Of a stretch of DNA of 52,010 nucleotides, positions 1-11,253 are shown one piece after another; within the stretch, counting starts at the first letter, position 1; every line of letters starts with the position of its first letter. The position numbers and the translations under genes were made by a program. The DNA is taken from contig SGPM01000191.1 in assembly GCA_004802725.1 (NCBI GenBank), positions 1-52,010 of the forward strand. Direction: 5' to 3'. The stretch is from Antrodiella citrinella. Taxonomy: Eukaryota; Basidiomycota; Agaricomycetes; Polyporales; Steccherinaceae. The notes under the pieces were generated by a model that saw only the letters and a program-made list of their open reading frames with translations, did no database searches and had not been told where the DNA came from.

Positions 1-181
1 GTCCGTATTTCTCCGGCAATACACGCCATATCTGGCACGTGAAAGCTGACGTATTGTCTTTCGTATCGATTGCTTAATGCGGTGAGTATTTCCCTCAGAA
101 TTCGATAGTTATCAATTTTAGTCTCGATTTTAGTCTCGGGTTATATATCGTCTAGCGGATATTCTGCCCTGCACGGAGTGA

Positions 182-985
182 GAGCCCAGAACCAGTTCCG
201 TCATCAAGCAAAGAGGTGCAGTGTGGTCGAGATATTCGTCGAAAACATTTTCCTCCGAGTTCAGGAAAGGGGGGCCAATTGATCGTACTCCGAAGTCGTT
301 GATCCAACAGATGGGCATATGGATAAATGCCACCAACGACGTCAACGAGGGCGCGCTCGGTGCCTTTCGCGTAGTGATGCGTCGGAATCCATCTATGACA
401 ATGCATCAGTACAATGCTCGGACAATGTACAAGACGAACAACACGGCGGCTTACATCGACGACATGCTCCCCGTGGATCTCCAGTATATTCGTCAAGTTG
501 CGCGGGAAATAGACTCCAGCCAGAAGGAGAAGAAGCGTAGAATCCAGCATGCGGAGGATGATGCGAGATGTGTAAAGAGGAAGCGGGACAAGGATGTGGT
601 GAAGAGGGACAAAGCGGACCAGAAGGAAACGATGCTGAACGGGTTGCAACCCAGGCTGGAGGTTGGGGAGATAGAGGCGAAGCCAGGGACGGTTGCTGAG
701 ATCGACATGGAGCTGGACTGGCACCGACGAAGTGACTCTTTAGTGCCGCTCAAATCTCGCATGAAGAACAAGGTTGAGAAACTCACTCAATTGCTTGCAG
801 CGGTGAAACGATACCATGAAAGGGTGTCGGAACCAAGAATGGACGTGGGGGACAAGTCCAACATTAAGAGGGACATCGAAATGGAGAGAGGGGACGAGAA
901 CGAAGAGGCCGGTGAGGTGGTTGTATTGACAGGCAGTGGGAACGTATCAGATTGTGATTCTGACGCGGAATTCGACTGGAGCTGA
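182..985 (+). CDS. C-terminal part of transposon-associated hypothetical protein (5' exons not resolved)
   Basis: The frame is open from just after a TGA at 179-181 to the TGA at 983-985 (about 267 residues), but there is no ATG near its beginning, so this is probably the last exon of a longer spliced gene. A GTGAGT at 82 followed by T-rich AG acceptors near 120-135 suggests an upstream intron. The N-terminal third contains the motif NATNDVNEGALGAFRV followed by a run ending HQYN. I associate this pattern with large uncharacterised basidiomycete proteins found near DNA transposons; that link is from memory. The middle is very Lys/Arg/Glu-rich and probably coiled-coil. The tail is acidic and ends DAEFDWS. 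No catalytic motif is visible and the function is unknown. Confidence 0.55.
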   Translation, partial: EPRTSSVIKQRGAVWSRYSSKTFSSEFRKGGPIDRTPKSLIQQMGIWINATNDVNEGALGAFRVVMRRNPSMTMHQYNARTMYKTNNTAAYIDDMLPVDLQYIRQVAREIDSSQKEKKRRIQHAEDDARCVKRKRDKDVVKRDKADQKETMLNGLQPRLEVGEIEAKPGTVAEIDMELDWHRRSDSLVPLKSRMKNKVEKLTQLLAAVKRYHERVSEPRMDVGDKSNIKRDIEMERGDENEEAGEVVVLTGSGNVSDCDSDAEFDWS

Positions 986-1482
986 GGGGAATCGTTGGCG
1001 GTACTGCTTCTTCAATGTTGTAAGGGACACTTTACCATAGTGGTAGTTAAAATTGTGCAGTACCTTTGTCGAGGGAGACATAATGAGATTCGAGTTCGAG
1101 TTCACGTTGAACGCACGCTTGCCTCGATGCGGAAAATGATATCAGATTCTAGATAAGATGTACAGAACAGATCATGATCTACATTTTCTTGCCCTCGCCG
1201 TGAATTGTGGGCGTCTCAGCCATGTGGCTCTCACACTCCGCTAGGAGGGATTGCCACTCCCCACCGGTAGCAAGTCGCACCGTTGTCCGAGTCCATCGTG
1301 GCCGATCAGGGTCGCTGAGCTGAAGGGTCTGTGAAGGCACGTTCTAACTTCTCTGGCAGTGGCAGGACTTGGGCAGGACCTCGTTGGAACCACATGTCCT
1401 CGACCTTCATCTGGAAGATGCGCGAGCCCTCATTTTCTACTCTGGTTCGCAGTGCTCGTACTGGTGGTGCCGTTTTGCCCAT
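986..1482. other. Intergenic, nothing recognised
   Basis: About 500 bases between the first gene and the kinase ATG. The frame upstream of the kinase start stays open back to about 1369, but no ATG precedes 1483 in it, so I treat this as 5' flank or UTR. No repeat or RNA gene was seen. Confidence 0.5.
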
Positions 1483-2886
1483 ATGTCTAGTCCATCATTT
1501 GCTCACGAAACAGGTAACAACGGTACGCCCCGACCAAAGCACAAGCCTGGAACGCTAAGCCCAGGCGAGGAATTCTGGCGCGACCACGTACCCTGGTTGA
1601 AGGACAAAGGATACCAGCTACGCCCTCGGTACCAGCCTGGGTGGGTCTCCTCATGGTCAGGCGAATACGGAGATTGGCCATGGAAACATGAGGATGAGAA
1701 ACCAGGTCCTGTGAGCTTCTCTGCTGCACTGTCCTTTACCTACTGACTTATGTTGACGTTCTGTAGCGTCCTAATGTCGTGGATGCTGTGCGGATATTGG
1801 ACGGGGAGATGGTCGTGTTTAAACGCATATCGCGGAAAGTGCATCCGTACGAGGTGGATATATCCACGTTCTTTAGCTCGGAACCTCTGAGATCGGATCC
1901 GGCGAACCATTGCGTTCCCATCTTCGAAGTCTTGGACGTCCCCGACGAGAAGGACACATCGCTACTGGTCTTCCCCTTGCTGCGCACATTTGATGATCCG
2001 CGATTTGAGACTGTGGGCGAGGCGATGGAGTTCTTTCGACAAATACTCGAAGTATAGGCTTTTCATGCAGTTTTCATATTCGGCCATAAGTTTGCTTATT
2101 TCAGCTATTGGACTGCGTATACACAGGGCCTGCAGTTTGTGCATCGTCATCATGTCGCACACCGGTCAGGATATCTTCAAACACTGCCCCACTCACTACC
2201 CTAATGCTCACCTTTCTTCCATCAGCGATTGCATGGGCTTGAACATAATGATGGACCCACGACCAATGTATCCCAAGATGTACCATCCAGTCGCAACGAC
2301 ATACACCCGCGACTACAAGAAACAAGCCAAATTCTACTCACGCACAACGAGACCCGTTCGGTACTACCTCATCGACTTCGGATTGTCGAGAAAGTACGCC
2401 GAAGACGAGCCGTCGCCGCGAGAATGGCCTGTATGGGGAGGCGACAAGACTGTGCCAGAGTTCCAGCACTCTGACGACCTGTGCGACCCATTCCCAACGG
2501 ACGTGTATTATCTCGGGAGTATGATTCGCCAACACTTCCTCACGGTATGCCTTCTCTCTTCTAACGTACGGACATCTCAGCATGCTGACGATTATATTTC
2601 CTGATAGGTCACTGATGGCTTGCAATTCATGGAGCCACTGGTAGACGACATGGTCCAAGCAGACCCCGTCAAACGGCCTACCATTCATGAAGTCGTCACT
2701 CGATTTGACGAGTTGTGTCGTTTTTTGCGCTGGACTGCACTTAGGCGCCGGCTGGTGTACGCCCAACATCCTCCGGGCTTGTTCTCGGGAATATCGCATG
2801 TCATCCATGCTACGTTCCACATCCTCTCTCGCCATCGTGCATTACCGAGACTGCCTGTTGCTCCTATGCATTCCTTTACCGCCTAG
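1483..2886 (+). CDS. FunK1-like protein kinase domain protein
   Basis: Five exons: 1483-1710, 1767-2051, 2127-2164, 2226-2544 and 2608-2886, giving 382 residues. All introns are GT-AG and 56-75 nt, and each junction restores the frame. Kinase landmarks are in order: a VVFKRI segment with the likely ATP lysine near 95, AHRDCMGLN (catalytic Asp about 185, Asn about 190) assembled across intron 3, and YYLIDFGLS with the metal-binding Asp about 234. A C-terminal helical segment with DPVKRPTIHEVV matches the usual kinase C-lobe. The glycine loop is weak. The C-terminal Arg-rich tail is also typical of the large basidiomycete FunK1-type family. The substrate is unknown. The start is the first in-frame ATG that keeps the conserved WRD/WL segment. 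The gene appears intact. Confidence 0.9.
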
Positions 2887-2930
2887 GTGACTGAAGCGTT
2901 CCATGATTTTCATCTGTTGTGTAAGATATA

Positions 2931-3313
2931 CTACCTCTTCGTCTCCCAGTCGCTACGCCACTCCTCGACTTGAACCACTTGAGGAGCAGTCCACTCTTCG
3001 AGATTCTTGAGTTCCACAAGGATGTTGGAATACAAGGAGGAAAGCTCCGTCGTGCAACATGCGAACAGTGGTTTGCCTAGATCAGCAAGAGTGGTAGGTT
3101 CGAACTCCGATAGTATTATTTCTTGAACGAGACGACCGAGCTGCAAAAGCTGTCTCCGTCGGTTGTCCATAGGCAGAGTCTTGCCCGACTTGAACGTCGC
3201 ATGCAGACGAGCGTAAATCTGAAATAAATGTCAGTACCATTATATGTTCGCTCGATTCTGCCAGCACGTACTGGGTCAAGCTGTGTAAGAGGCGTGTGCT
3301 GGAGAGTTGTCAT
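2931..3313 (-). pseudogene. Truncated N-terminal fragment of a class-3 aldehyde dehydrogenase
   Basis: Two exons on the minus strand, 3313-3272 and 3218-2931, joined across a 53-nt GT-AG intron, encode 109 residues. They begin MTTLQHTPLTQLDPIYARLH and continue with TFKSGKTLP and RRRQLLQLGRLVQE. This matches the N-terminus of fungal ALDH3-type fatty/aromatic aldehyde dehydrogenases, as do DLGKP near residue 60 and EEWRSDW at the end. A normal family member is about 500 residues with the Rossmann NAD-binding fold and a catalytic Cys/Glu. Here the frame ends at a TAG straight after the first alpha/beta segment, and the kinase gene starts 45 bases beyond. The NAD site and catalytic residues are absent, so it cannot be a working dehydrogenase. 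I read it as a 3'-truncated relic; transcription is possible. Confidence 0.8.
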
Positions 3314-4805
3314 GGCAGTAACGGGACGATTTTGTGACCATGCATCATGGACTTAAGACAGATCCAGTACTGACCAGCCAGTGGAGGGAGAGATAGATCA
3401 CCAAAAATAGGATTGTGCAGCAAGCAGCTCTCTGAAGACTGAGAAACGGGATACACTATCGATACACTCCGCTGTCTCGGGCTTCAAGTTGAAGCCGTTT
3501 GGGTCACTGGTTGGACAGCAAACGAACACGAGTCTCTGTATCATGTGTCATTGGTGTGGCAGACGAAACTTCACGAAAGGTACTACAGGTTGGACTGAGG
3601 ATGAAATAAGTACTAACGACGTGAACGTCACGGTCGTGAAGCAATTCAAATTTGCCAGCGTCTCTTGCCAGCGTCTCTTGAGTTGGGTCATCGGCATCGC
3701 GTAACTGAACACGCCACAGCGCTAAATACCAACGCCAACCCTGAGTGACACTACGTTCAAGTTCCCCATGCCACATCTTCTTTCACCACAGAACTGCTCA
3801 GATATGCATATATAACGAAAATATCGTATAGATCAGGTATCTGTACCACAATTCGTATTACCTTGGAGCCTCGGAAGTCGCATCTACTAGAGAGGTAAGC
3901 TCAGGCATTGGTAAGAGGATGGAACTTTCACATCTAGGGGTTCAACCTGACTTACCTATGCTCGTAACTATAGCTCATTGAAGCTCCAAGCTGCATTTGT
4001 CCAACTATCCCGTTCAAGCTCTTCAGAGCCTCGGCCTGCTGCACGGTCAAAGTTGGCACTTCGTACTGTTTCCTCTGAATGAAGACGTCGACTCGGAGGT
4101 GCCACTGGTGGCAGTACTGCAAGCATCCCGAAGAGATGTGACACGAGCGGCCGCTGATCTCTATGGGCCACCGTCACTCGTACTATGCCGCAGCAGGTCT
4201 GATACGTATGGATCTTGTCATCGAAGCGGTACAAGTGAGGCCTAGGGTTGCGATATCTTCTGGGTGGTCTGCATCAAATCATGCTCTCCGTGTCCCGTGA
4301 AGGGTGTAGCAAGACGGCGGCCTTTTGAGGAGCATCTCCGCTGTTGAGGATCCAGCCCAAGACTTGCATGAATTGATCTTCAATCGTCGGCTCATCGTCG
4401 ACGTCGCCCATCGTGTCCAAGTGTGGGCAACAGGATCGGAATCGACATCCTCGGGTTTGCGCTTTAGACCCACGACAAACAACAGGGAATCACCCTAGTA
4501 ATTTTCCCAAAATGGAAGGGGGACCGTTGCCACCGATCCTTGTGGAAGGTTGGAGGGTCTGGGAGAGAGAACTTGAAGAGCGTCTGTCCCTGCGCTGGTT
4601 GACCTCGGGCTTATTAGCACTATTGTTATTTGAAAGTCCGCTCACTCGTGCCGATCGTGATGCAACAACTCCGTCACACTATTTTCCAGACATATAAGGA
4701 TAGCCGGGCCTGCGACTCGGACCTGTTGCTCCCATCCGACTCGCCACAATCCCTGCCTCAAACCACATCCTCACCCAAGTGGATCTCTTCTGCGCTGCTC
4801 CTGCC
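3314..4805. other. Gene-poor stretch with a degenerate minus-strand reading frame
   Basis: No supported gene. A minus-strand frame starting at an ATG at 3776 reads plausibly for about 55 codons (Trp-rich, with LALWRV and ADDPTQ) before a possible GTCGTT donor, but I could not find a continuing exon and do not recognise it. It contains a perfect 13-bp tandem duplication (CCAGCGTCTCTTG) near 3658-3683. The remainder up to 4690 shows only short frames. Confidence 0.4.
4693..4698 (+). promoter_or_regulatory. Possible TATA box of the 4806 gene
   Basis: TATAAG about 110 bases upstream of the ATG at 4806, in otherwise GC-richer flank. The position fits a fungal core promoter with a modest 5' UTR. 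There is no experimental support. Confidence 0.4.
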
Positions 4806-5320
4806 ATGACTCACCATGATTACGATGAACGACCAGAAACATTCGAAGAAACTATGGAGCGGCTCGGACGAGACCCACATACGAGCGAAGGCTTTCGGAT
4901 CCAGACTCTGATTTTTTGTGTCAGCGAGCTCCGCAAGAACAGAGACCATCGTGATCAAGTGCAAATTTTGACCTCGGCGGTAGAGGCTGGACGTCGAGAG
5001 ATAGACGATCTTAAGAGCCAAATGAACATTTTGACCTCGGTGCTGAAGAGATATAGTAGCGAGATAGTCAGTCTTCGTAGTCAAGTGAAACATTTGACCT
5101 TGGCAGCGAATAATAATGGTAGAACGAATTGGGCGAAGGTGAACTCGAGAGTCGAATCGTCTTGCTTCATCATCGTGCTAATGCTATTCGTCAGACACTC
5201 GGGAGGACCTTATTTAGACGTCGTTCGAAGGTTGAACCCACCGTTGCTGATTGTGTGTATCTACTCCAACCCACGCCACACGTGAGATTTTCCCTACATA
5301 TAGATAGGCTTTCACATTGA
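4806..5320 (+). CDS. Small coiled-coil protein, function unknown
   Basis: Two-exon model 4806-5138 and 5195-5320 (152 residues). The 56-nt intron has a GTGAAC donor, a GCTAAT branch-point-like motif about 14 bases before the acceptor, and CAG at its end, and it restores the frame. Residues about 40-105 form heptad-like repeats with three spaced copies of a Q(V/M)xxLT unit (QVQILT, QMNILT, QVKHLT), suggesting a parallel coiled coil that could dimerise. There is no signal peptide in the spliced form. Without splicing the frame would instead end in a hydrophobic stretch of about 30 residues. I do not recognise the protein; the coding potential rests on heptad regularity, a TATA box and a good intron. 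Confidence 0.5.
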
Positions 5321-7015
5321 CTTCTTCGGCGTCATAGCTCGAGAGGGGAACAGATCATGCCACTCCCGGAATGGACATACCGCACACTCCCATGAGGAGA
5401 CGCAGAGTTTAGGTCGTGGTTTATGTATGTCATTGGTACTGGTGGCCACCCGGGTGGGGCACCAGATTGTTCTTTCGCATGTATCATCTATTGTAATGAT
5501 TGGAGATCCTGTAGGATGATGAGTTGTTACGTCAGCCTACAGACACTATAAATGCTCGTCGAAATGACTCTGTGACTCGAAGGTTCCGGTGCTGCAGTGC
5601 TTGATTGAATAATTTGCGTTTCCATACGTTGGAGAGTCGTTGACGATCAGGTCGTGAAGTCGTAATTCCCGTGCGCCGCAACAAGATTCCTGTGCTGTGC
5701 CAATTTGCGACGTTATGAATCCGCATAATGGAGACACCCCAATACAACGCCATAATGCAGGCCACAGCGCTAAATGCCTTCCTTGTTCCTCTCGTGGCAG
5801 TTGTTCGGCAATCCACGTTTCGTGAACGACATACAATACGTGAGGTGCACCTGTACAACAGAAGTTGACTAGCTTCGGATAGATCCTAGTGCGTCGTCCT
5901 TGTAACCGTCTCTAGAGCGACTAGGTACAATAACCTACGGCACCGTACATCGCTTGTTCCCTAGTAATTGCTACCAGCCTTCCACAGGAATCGCTGAACC
6001 TCCGTGCCGGAGATACAGCCGACGGGCGCAACGCTGGGGGTCAGATAGACAGATGTCGGAAAAGATTCGTCCACGGTCCAAACGCATGGACCCGACTCCA
6101 GCGGCAATCGTCCATGGTTATTCGGTTTTATACGTCGAACAACACAACGGTCCGTGTTGCACTCAAGAGTTCAGAGACTTGCTTAGTACACAGACGATAT
6201 TGGATGCTGGACACAGATTCTGCCAAGGATAGGGATCCGCTGGCGCGGACATCGAAGGTCGGTACCGCATGATAGGGCGATGCAAATTCTAGACAACAAG
6301 AATCACATACACAACCTTATCTGTGATTCTGAGAGTCAGTGCCCATAGCAATTCATGACATATAACCAGAAACATACCGCTAGCCGGACCGCTGGTACAG
6401 TCATTTGCACAGCTCCTTGGCTGCGCCTGGTTCCGTGGCATTCCTAGTACCAGAGAAGTCATATGGTCACATACTGTGTGTTCGCCGTTCACATCACGCT
6501 AGAGAACGTGTGGGAGTCTACCGTGGACGCTTTAGGACGTCGGCATGATACCGGTGAGGAGGCGGTGTGCCATTTGTTCTGCAGAGAAGCCTTCCTGAGC
6601 CACCACCGGAGATTTTTCGTAATCGTACAGTATATCTCCTGTACCAGAAAGGGTTCGAGTCTGTGTTATGCGCGTAATAGAGTAGCATGGCCCAAGAGTA
6701 GAACAGCAAGTCGAGAAGTGTGAATGAAGAGCGTGAACTAGGAGACGCGAGACGCGACGCGACGCGTCCATAACCTTCAAGTTCCCGATCGGACGCTGCA
6801 GTGCCTCGTGGCTATGAGGCGGTCCAGCGTTTGGACCACCTGTGTCCGCTTTAATCGTCCAGCCTACGCTATTCTACCAAGGGTTGTCTCATAACATAAC
6901 AAATACATAGATCGTCTTGCCAGCGGCCTTATTCACGGGGTTTCGGTGGAGATCGGCCTGAGTTCCTGAACTCGAACCACTGCACACCACTCAGCGCTTC
7001 ACGATCTTGGAACAG
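5321..7015. other. Intergenic, no gene recognised
   Basis: About 1.7 kb with only short unrelated frames on both strands. A plus-strand frame at 5954-6232 and a minus-strand frame at 6492-6289 have no recognisable motifs or convincing introns. A short palindromic GACGCGACGCGAC run occurs near 6748. Confidence 0.4.
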
Positions 7016-7026
7016 TATTTATAAGG
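7016..7026 (+). promoter_or_regulatory. Probable TATA box of the 7084 gene
   Basis: TATTTATAAGG lies about 60 bases upstream of the ATG at 7084, followed by a pyrimidine-rich leader. This supports 7084 as the real start despite the lack of a signal peptide. Confidence 0.55.
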
Positions 7027-7083
7027 CCCCACGATTCCGTTCGCACCCCCAGGCTTCAGTTCATTATTTTCCTGCGAGACTTC

Positions 7084-8147
7084 ATGTACATCCCACTGGT
7101 CACGAAGATTCTCTATCGTCGCAAAGGTGGTGGTGGCAAGGGTGGAGGTGGTGGCAAGGGAAGTAGTGGTGGTGGAAGTAGCGAGGGTGGTGGAAGCAGT
7201 TCAAGTGGTAAAGGCAGCACCAGCAGCGGCGGTTCTTCCAGCGGTGTCGGTTCAAGAGGTGCTTCTGTTCCCGTATCAGGGAGTACCGGAGTCAAGTCGA
7301 CGTCTGCTACTGCGTACGGATCTGGCGGCGGGAGGGTGACTACCATCCCCAGTGGCCAGCTGTTCGCTGGTCGCACGGTCGGCGGCGGTACCAGAAATCA
7401 GGTGTACGGATCTCAGTGAGTGTGCAATTTTACGCGTATGGCGTGCGGATGTTGACGTATATTTCTACAGAGTTTACGGTAGCGGCTACCCAGGTACTGC
7501 CTCGCGAGGCGTACTCGGCTTGGGCTTCCCATTCGTGTTTTGGCCCGTAATATGGGGTGGCACTCTTGGCTACGGAGGTGCTTACCTATACGATCACGAG
7601 GTAAACAGACGTGCGCATCTCTTGGGACGTTTCAAACTAATGAACATATGTTGCTTCATAGTACGGTGACTCGACCAATCCGGATCGTCCGGGAGGTCCT
7701 ATGGTAGAAGCCACATTCGTGTCGCCGACATCGAATAGCACCTTCCACCTTCTGGCGGACAACTCAACGATCACTTCGCTCATTGGATCGGTGGCCGCTA
7801 ACTGTACGCTCGGAACCGGATCCACGGGCACACCGTTTGCATACAACTCCAACTCGACCAACACGTCTGCACCGCTTCCGGAACAGGTGATCCAGTACTA
7901 CCGCGCAAGCAGCGTCGCGCTCACTCTGGACGGATACAATGACACATCTGCCTTGGCGGAGAATCAGACCGCTCCGGACGTGCCGCTGCCCAGCTGGGTG
8001 GACCTCACGACTTTGAACTGCCTTAATTCGACGATTGGCTTGGCGGTACCGTTGATTAGCGGTGGTGTCCCAAGTCTGAGTTTCGCTCCGACAGCCGGGT
8101 CTTTGGCCCTCGTGTGGATGGTATCTGCATACCTCATGGGTTGTTAA
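7084..8147 (+). CDS. Glycine-rich, Asn-glycosylation-rich putative surface protein
   Basis: Three exons, 7084-7415, 7471-7600 and 7662-8147, give 315 residues; introns are 55 and 61 nt with clean GT-AG ends and a CTAAT-like branch point in the second. Residues about 14-65 are Gly/Ser/Lys low complexity. A hydrophobic aromatic-Gly patch follows (GLGFPFVFWPVIWGG, about residue 128). The C-terminal half carries about ten N-x-S/T sequons. The last 20 residues are hydrophobic after a small-residue stretch and end MGC, resembling a GPI-attachment signal. The first 15 residues are not a classic signal peptide, so export may rely on the internal hydrophobic patch or a missed 5' exon. I recall similar agaricomycete proteins of unknown function. 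A cell-wall or surface role is inferred. Confidence 0.8.
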
Positions 8148-8385
8148 CACCCCCCTTGCTCTCATTTCTTATCTGCCTTCCCGACGCGCTATCCCCTCCT
8201 TACTCCCTTACGACTAGCTACAACGCCATATACCCAGGTTTTATGATTTCTGCGAGTCTTGTGGACGATGTTGCTTTCCTGGAATGTTACGTCTGACTTC
8301 TTGTAATCGTTCTGTAAACCTGCTTGTATACCCTGATAATCGTACTTTTAGCTGTCTTTTGCTATAGTTACAACGGAATACACAA

Positions 8386-8447
8386 TAGAATACACGATAT
8401 CCAGGACAGTACATGCTAGAATACACGATATCCAGGACAGTACATGC
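8386..8447. repeat. Perfect 31-bp tandem duplication
   Basis: The unit beginning TAGAATACACGATATCC occupies 8386-8416 and is repeated base for base at 8417-8447, in the intergenic region between two convergent genes. Its sequence identity implies a recent slippage or duplication event. The rest of 8148-8508 shows nothing else. Confidence 0.85.
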
Positions 8448-8508
8448 TATCTAAATTACATTGTTATCGTCTCCCCGTGGCCCGCCACGTCGGGAACTGA
8501 GGTACGAA

Positions 8509-10076
8509 TTAATCTTCTTCTGCACCTTCGAACTCCCAGTAGGACCTGCATGTCATACTTGTCAGTAGAAGTCAGGGCAGCAGAGGAAGTGGCAGGGCTC
8601 ACTTTGGTAGATTCAGTGCTTGTGGGTATCCTTGGTTCGGCCAGACTGGGGGCATCGGCGCCACCTCGTCCGGGATATGTGGCAGGCCAGAAGAAACGAC
8701 CAAAGGCACTTCGATCTTGAGGTCGTTGCCTATCCCAGGGAAATCGACTTTCATGTTGATCTCGTACTGCAACGAAAACGTTCAGTCAAATATGTATGGG
8801 ACATTGGTAGGAAAAAACAACGTACCCGCAGAGTGAGGTTCTCCGTCTCGAATCCCGGCGGGAAGTTCAACACGAACGTCCCCCTCATGATCGTCTCCTG
8901 CAACCACTTCCCTTTCCTGTCGTCATTCGACCCAGCGGAGTCGCTGTCGTGATCCTCTTTCGCCGGAATCCACCTCCGCGGGTTCACGTGCACCTCCACG
9001 CCCTCGCCCGTCCCATTCTTGCACATCCCAGCCAAGTCTGCGAAGTGGTCTTCGCGCCTGTCGGAAGCAAGCCGCGCCCGAAGGGTCACGTACCGCCTTA
9101 CTTGAAATTCGACTTGGTTCGGATGTGTGGGTGGCGCGGGGAACAGGTCTTCTGCCGGGTTCTCGTCTTTCGCGTCGAATTTCTCTTGTTTGGTTTTGGT
9201 CAGGACGCGTAGGACGAAAGGGATGGGTGTGAACAGTGGCAGGGAGGGATAATTTGGCAGGTGTAACTGCGGATCACGAACAGTCAGTGACAGTACTAGC
9301 ATCAATGAGATGAACATACTTCTGCGGTGACTCTCGCGTACTTTCCGAAGATACCCCTGCGAATCTTCTTATGCGCCTCTGCGATGCGCCACTCATACGG
9401 TAAACGCAATCGTAACGTCCTATTCACCATCGCGCCCTGCGGGTCGGGCGGCAGCACTGCCAAGCCCGCCCGTACCCTTCTGTTCCGGTGCAGCATCCCA
9501 TCCCGAACGCCGACGATCTCGACGAAGTAGCTTATGGAAGCCTGCAGATCAACTCCATGGTTCCAATCGAAAGAAGGCAGCGCGTTGGGCGGGAGGACGA
9601 ATTGGAAGGGAATCTGGAGCATTTGTGCGCCGTCCGGACGGGGACCGTTCGCACGGCTCCAGATGGAGATGTTCTCCTTGACGAGGTCTATCGTGTCGTG
9701 TTGATAGTTCACCTCTCTGATGTTTTCATATGCAGGCCTTTCCCCAACCTGAGGATTTCTTCTCGTGATCCTCCTGATCGTCCATTACAGACCCGTCAGA
9801 TCACATTCCAGAGAAAACATCTGTATGATGAGACACTCACGTGAATATGTATCCTCTGAGCTTGACGTGGACTTCTTGAATGTCGTCTTCAAGCACCTCG
9901 GGGAAGTGCAGCTGGGCTTGCCCGAAAACAGGTTGCCCGCCGACATATGTACCGGGCGGGAGGGTCAAATTGACAGCCATACGTTTGTTATCGGTCGACT
10001 TGGGTTGGAAATGTGTAGGTTGTCTGGGTTCAATCGAGGCAAGGTGTTTCTGGCCAAATCTTGCAACTAACAACAT
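8509..10076 (-). CDS. Arrestin-like (alpha-arrestin family) protein
   Basis: Five minus-strand exons: 10076-9841, 9773-9320, 9266-8826, 8766-8603 and 8545-8509 (443 residues); introns are 53-67 nt and all junctions keep frame. The N-domain carries the family pattern YVGGQPVFGQAQLHF and IQEVHVKLRGYIFTRITR. The middle has LQIPFQFVLPPNALPSF. The C-domain begins around LPNYPSLPLFTPIPF and ends in the beta-rich ENLTLRYEINMKVDFPG segment followed by EVPLVV. Fungal alpha-arrestins act as adaptors that recruit Rsp5-type ubiquitin ligases to membrane transporters. No PPxY motif is visible here, so ligase recruitment is uncertain. The start is the ATG at 10076, 12 bases after a TATATAAG run; ATG 9980 is an alternative closer to the conserved core, and a further 5' exon cannot be excluded. 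Confidence 0.85.
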
Positions 10077-11253
10077 GCATGAGCTTATATATAATATATG
10101 TTGCTGCAATTCGCTAAATTGATGGGCAGTGCAAGCAGTGTTCGTGAGGCTTCCAATCAGCTTGGTCGTCAACGGGAAGGATCATCAAACGCGGGAGCCT
10201 GGAAAACAGTGGAGAACGAGACGCATCTAATTTGCACGTTCAAACGTTCCAAAATCAAATGTACCCACACCTTTGATATCCATGAGCCTGCGATCACTGA
10301 GAAATTCACAGCACGCGCATGAAACGTAAGAGGTGATGCAACGCAGTTGCTGAGTGAGAAGAGATGTTGTCATCAACATCGATGCCTGGACTGAACGAGA
10401 GGACAGTCAACGAGATGTATGCGTGTATGGACATCATTGCGTGGATTTGCGACGCGAAACCAATCAGAAAATGGTCGAAGATCGGAACTCAGAAGTTCAC
10501 ACTGCCGGGGGGTGAGGGGGGGGCTTGACTTCCATTGTCTCCTGATCTGCTGGCCTCCACCTTCGATGAGATCTACAGGAAACATAAGAATACGTACAAC
10601 TGAGTGAGGTAGAAGTTACGCTGACTTACGGCGTAAAACAGGTGGTGATTCTTCCGGGGCAGGACCAAAGTAGAGACGGCTCAAAGCCCAGATGTGATGA
10701 TATGGCGACCGTTCAAACGTTCAACGTTCATCTCGAGAAAAAGTAGAGTAGATGCTTCGTATCCAAAGTATGTTGCAAACGGTGGTGGTCGTGTAGGGCG
10801 ATCTAGAGGAGAGTACGCCAGACCGCCTTATTCGCCGGAATTTGCCGGGTGTTGTCCGCTTCCCGACCCAACGCCAAATCTCAATCAACGAACATAAATC
10901 TCCTGTCTCCGCCTTTCTTAGAGACATGTTCGTGGATATCCAGTTCAAATCGTCCACACTGGCTGGATGTACAAGGAGAAGCAGGATTGAGGCGCGAGGC
11001 GCAAGTCTTGCGTTCAAGTTGATCTGACGCGTCTCTTTTGCTTTCAAGCTTGCGCGAAGCAGAAATTTCCAACATTCACAATCTCCGATTTATACAAGCA
11101 AACGCACATAAGAATATGTCCTAACGATCAGATCATGCATTGCAATTGAGCAGACTGCAAGATGCACACCCCCAATTCTGTTATAAAGTGCGTACCATCT
11201 TGGTCATAAGCTCAGCATCGTGAAACCATGACAAAGTCAAGAAGGCTTACAAC
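10077..11253. other. Intergenic between two minus-strand genes
   Basis: Holds the likely promoter of the arrestin-like gene (TATATAAG on the minus strand near 10090) and the 3' flank of the F-box-like gene. Short frames at 10373-10585 and 10721-11047 (minus) show no recognisable motif. Confidence 0.4.

Noticed and set aside
152..724. 190-codon minus-strand frame
   Set aside because: It is antisense to the plus-strand gene at 182-985, Leu/His/Arg-rich and without motifs; a shadow frame.
3504..5836. Possible related gene pair at 3776-3504 and 5858-5532 (minus), sharing an 18-of-20-base match around TTTAGCGCTGTGGC
   Set aside because: Similarity does not extend beyond the short match and the reading frames differ, so common descent is not supported.
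7113..7376. Pro/Leu-rich minus-strand frame
   Set aside because: It is the antisense of the Gly/Ser-rich repeat of the surface-protein gene.
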